A stretch of DNA of 64,000 bases from Tannerella sp. oral taxon 808 (lineage in GTDB: Bacteria > Bacteroidota > Bacteroidia > Bacteroidales > Tannerellaceae): the NCBI GenBank assembly GCA_002890585.1, contig MIQB01000001.1, positions 20,201-84,200 of the forward strand, read 5' to 3'. This document shows positions 61,972 to 64,000 of this stretch, in pieces. Both the position numbers and the translations under genes were made by a program. Position 1 is the first letter of the stretch; each line of letters begins with the position of its first letter. Below the pieces are notes generated by a model. It was not told the origin of the DNA. It saw nothing but the letters and a program-made list of their open reading frames with translations, and did no database searches.

Positions 61972-63645
61972 TCATCGTGCGCCGCCGCCTCCACCGCCGG
62001 AGTGGCCTCCACCGCCGGAGAAGGAAGCACGACCGCCGCCACCGGAGGCGCGTTGCTGAGCAGCCTCGTAGCTCGATGAACCGTGACGGAACGACTGGGA
62101 GAAACTGTTCGCAAGGATCACCGTGCCGACCGGGTCGATCGAGCGATCCCCCATGTGGAAGTAATCCGGGTTGATTCGTCGGAAGGCTTCGGTCACGCGC
62201 TGGGCAATGCCGAAGAGGGTGGCATAGACGAGGTAGTCGTCCCACAAGGCGACATCGTCCACGCCGCGTTCACTGAGCAGGCTGAAGTCGCGCAGGTAGT
62301 TGCGCAGCTCAGGCACACCGCGCGCCTTGGCCTGCCCCTCCTTCGTGAAGTGTCCCTGCCCATCCTCCAGCTTTTGAGCCATGCAGATTATGCCACAGCG
62401 ATCGGAGAGGTTGTTGATCCATCGGTGCATCACGCGTCCGTTCTCTTCCGATTCGCCCCAGTGCTTCAGTTCGTTGGCCTCTAAGAGCAGGTTGCTGCCC
62501 GAGGCTTGGCGCAGGATGTGGTATAACTCACGGTCTACGATGCCCTCGAACTGGCTGGGGGCGGGTGGTGGACCTTCGAAGGAGAGCATGCGCAACGTGC
62601 TATGCCGCTCGCCCTTCACCTGCACGATGCCTTGGTAGACAAACCGCAGGATGAGGGCCGAGAGGAAGCGTCGTTCACTGTAGTCGCCCAGGAGGGGGCG
62701 CGCCTCGGAGAGCACATGGTAGGCTGCCGTGAGGCTCCCGTTGAGGGGGATGTCGCGGCTCCATGTGCGGACGCGGCAACGCCCGTAGACGGGCCGCGAG
62801 GAGGTGACGCCAGTGTACTCCAGTACGACGTAGATTATCAGAAGGAGCAGCACGAGGGCGATGGCCACGAGGACGACGATGGCGAGCCACAGGGGCACCT
62901 CGCCTTCACCCGTGCCGTAGTCGCTACCCTCGAGGGCGCGCTCCTTCATCTCCTCGAACGTGCCGCTGCGCTGGGCGGCTGGGCCGAAGAGATCGAGATC
63001 AAAACACACCATGACAATGACTGACGCTTCATCGCCCTGCATCGGCCCTGCCGTCTCGGCCACCACGGCGCCGTCCGTCACGTACACGTTGCCGAGGAAG
63101 CCAAAGGCCCACACGCGGGTGTTGTCCGGGGTGAGCACGGTGGACGAATCGGCCGGACGGATCGAGAGGAGGACGTGCTCGGGTGCGTCTGGCATGGGGT
63201 TGACGAACATGTGGTTGAAGGCGTCGGCGTCGGTCAGGCGGCGGAGGAAGTGGGTGAGGCGGTAGGAGACGGTGAAGCTGTGTTCGCCGAGCGAACCGAT
63301 GCCCCAGCAGATCTCGTAGTCGCCATCGCCTTTATCCACGATGCCGCAGCGGCCGGCCTTCTGCTGGAGGGTGCGGTCGGTCTTCCACGCCCCTTCGTCC
63401 GTATAGAGGCGGCCCGTCTCGTCGGTGACGGTGAGGTCGCGTATCTCCATTGCGCCGAGGTTTTCGCGCCCGAGATACCACTCCGTGCCGCGGCGTACAT
63501 CGACAGTCCATATCTCTGTGAAGTGCGCGTCGCCATTAGGCATGATCTGCACGTTGATGTGCACATCCTTGACGGCGGCGTTGCCCGCAGCGCGCATGGC
63601 CGTGGCCGCGCAGAGCAAAAGAAGGATGGTGAGGAAGCGTTGCAT
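61972..63645 (-). CDS. DUF2207-type membrane protein with Gly-rich tail
   Basis: The 557-residue product has a signal peptide and an N-terminal DUF2207 beta domain outside the membrane (about 20-240: INVQIMPNGDAHFTEIWTVD, DYEICWGIGSLGEHSFTVSYRL). A membrane helix at about 255-275 (LWLAIVVLVAIALVLLLLII) leads to a large cytoplasmic domain and a tail GGGGRASFSGGGGHSGGGGGGAR, which is typical of DUF2207 proteins. LemA follows in the same operon-like run; the pairing is common but its role is unknown. Confidence 0.9.
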   Translation of the reverse strand: MQRFLTILLLLCAATAMRAAGNAAVKDVHINVQIMPNGDAHFTEIWTVDVRRGTEWYLGRENLGAMEIRDLTVTDETGRLYTDEGAWKTDRTLQQKAGRCGIVDKGDGDYEICWGIGSLGEHSFTVSYRLTHFLRRLTDADAFNHMFVNPMPDAPEHVLLSIRPADSSTVLTPDNTRVWAFGFLGNVYVTDGAVVAETAGPMQGDEASVIVMVCFDLDLFGPAAQRSGTFEEMKERALEGSDYGTGEGEVPLWLAIVVLVAIALVLLLLIIYVVLEYTGVTSSRPVYGRCRVRTWSRDIPLNGSLTAAYHVLSEARPLLGDYSERRFLSALILRFVYQGIVQVKGERHSTLRMLSFEGPPPAPSQFEGIVDRELYHILRQASGSNLLLEANELKHWGESEENGRVMHRWINNLSDRCGIICMAQKLEDGQGHFTKEGQAKARGVPELRNYLRDFSLLSERGVDDVALWDDYLVYATLFGIAQRVTEAFRRINPDYFHMGDRSIDPVGTVILANSFSQSFRHGSSSYEAAQQRASGGGGRASFSGGGGHSGGGGGGAR

Positions 63646-63750
63646 GGTCGTTTGTCAATTATCAATTATCAATGGTCAATGATTACCCGGGTACCGCCGG
63701 GTTCGTGCGTGGGATTCAATTCAACGGTGCGGCGGGCATGTACCCGGGTG

Positions 63751-64000
63751 CGCCCTGAAAGGGCAACCGAGTTGGCCCGTAGGGTCAACGAGGAACCCAG
63801 CCCAGGGCAGAGCGACGCCCACCGGGCGGAGCGGCACCCTGGGTGAGCGTCCGCCACCGCCGCCCCCCGCTCCCCCGCTCTTGCGATCCTCCCCCGGCCC
63901 TGCCATGCAGAGCCGGGGGAGGATCGCAAAGCGCGGGGGAGCGGGATTTTCGTTTGGTACCCGTAACCCAGGGTGTCGCGCCGCTTCGCGTCGCTTTACC
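63751..64000. repeat. Composite palindromic element (cut by the window end)
   Basis: REP-like sequence (63796-63844, with CCCAGGG/CCCTGGG) is followed by a long hairpin with near-perfect arms of about 33 bp (63866-63898 and 63912-63945, CCCGCTCCCCCGC...GCGGGGGAGCGGG) and a second REP-like half beginning GTAACCCAGGGT at 63964. Same design as 40899-41123. Confidence 0.8.

Noticed and set aside
22564..63999. REP-like and composite palindromes as insertion sequences
   Set aside because: No transposase gene is associated and the elements are under 260 bp; reported as repeats only.

Overview
The window reads as chromosomal DNA of a fairly GC-rich member of the Bacteroidales, most likely a Tannerella-like organism of the family Tannerellaceae. 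This is inferred from gene content only. The clues are TAnnTTTG-type promoter -7 boxes, BspA-like leucine-rich repeat proteins that end in a type IX secretion (T9SS)-like sorting tail, the five-gene methylmalonyl-CoA decarboxylase sodium-pump operon with a lamin-tail/OadG fusion, and a purM/prfA/pyrF neighbourhood. No rRNA, tRNA, transposase or CRISPR array was recognised.

Layout. Positions 1-6.6 kb (minus strand) carry a DUF6261-like protein, a small membrane protein, two BspA-like LRR proteins, a trypsin-like lipoprotein and two very small genes. Positions 6.6-12.4 kb hold deoC/mazG-like/dtd and mnmG/uvrC on the minus strand. Positions 13.0-15.6 kb hold a Doc toxin with a RhuM-like DNA-binding partner and an AI-2E family permease. 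Positions 16.1-22.5 kb (plus) carry the mce-mmdA-oadG-BCCP-oadB operon, pfkA and a CDP-alcohol phosphatidyltransferase. Positions 23.5-29.3 kb carry mutS, an SMP-30-like lipoprotein and rnr. Positions 29.4-33.1 kb carry a TPR/AraC regulator, an ECF sigma factor and cdd. Positions 33.2-41.5 kb carry two glucosaminidases, purM, an Mrr-type nuclease, prfA, a four-helix-bundle (IVP-like) gene, pyrF and a small HEAIH protein. Positions 41.8-46.6 kb carry polA, a prenyl synthase and a YoeB-type toxin-antitoxin pair. From 47 kb to the right end, every gene is on the minus strand and nearly all encode exported proteins or lipoproteins, many of them paralogues of one another. They include a second DUF6261 protein, SH3-like proteins, a YARHG protein, a nucleoside hydrolase, a Big_2 lipoprotein, LemA, two beta-repeat proteins and a DUF2207 membrane protein.

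The most striking structure is not coding. Almost every sizeable intergenic gap (about 1.2, 8.4, 15.8, 22.9, 31.6, 37.1, 46.8, 53.2 and 57.8 kb) holds a tandem array with a period of 41 or 42 bp. Each array has its own sequence, but most share one design: two different dyad-symmetric elements per unit whose centres lie 20-21 bp apart, that is two helical turns, on the same face of the DNA. A tenth site (41.5 kb) has two arrays of 23 bp period. Two of the 42-bp arrays are bounded by inverted repeats, one of them a perfect 143-bp pair. The window also holds palindromic REP-like elements, some built as REP half / long hairpin / inverted REP half, and traces of cassette insertion: a toxin-antitoxin pair between 31-bp direct repeats, and an IVP-like gene between inverted repeats wedged between prfA and pyrF.
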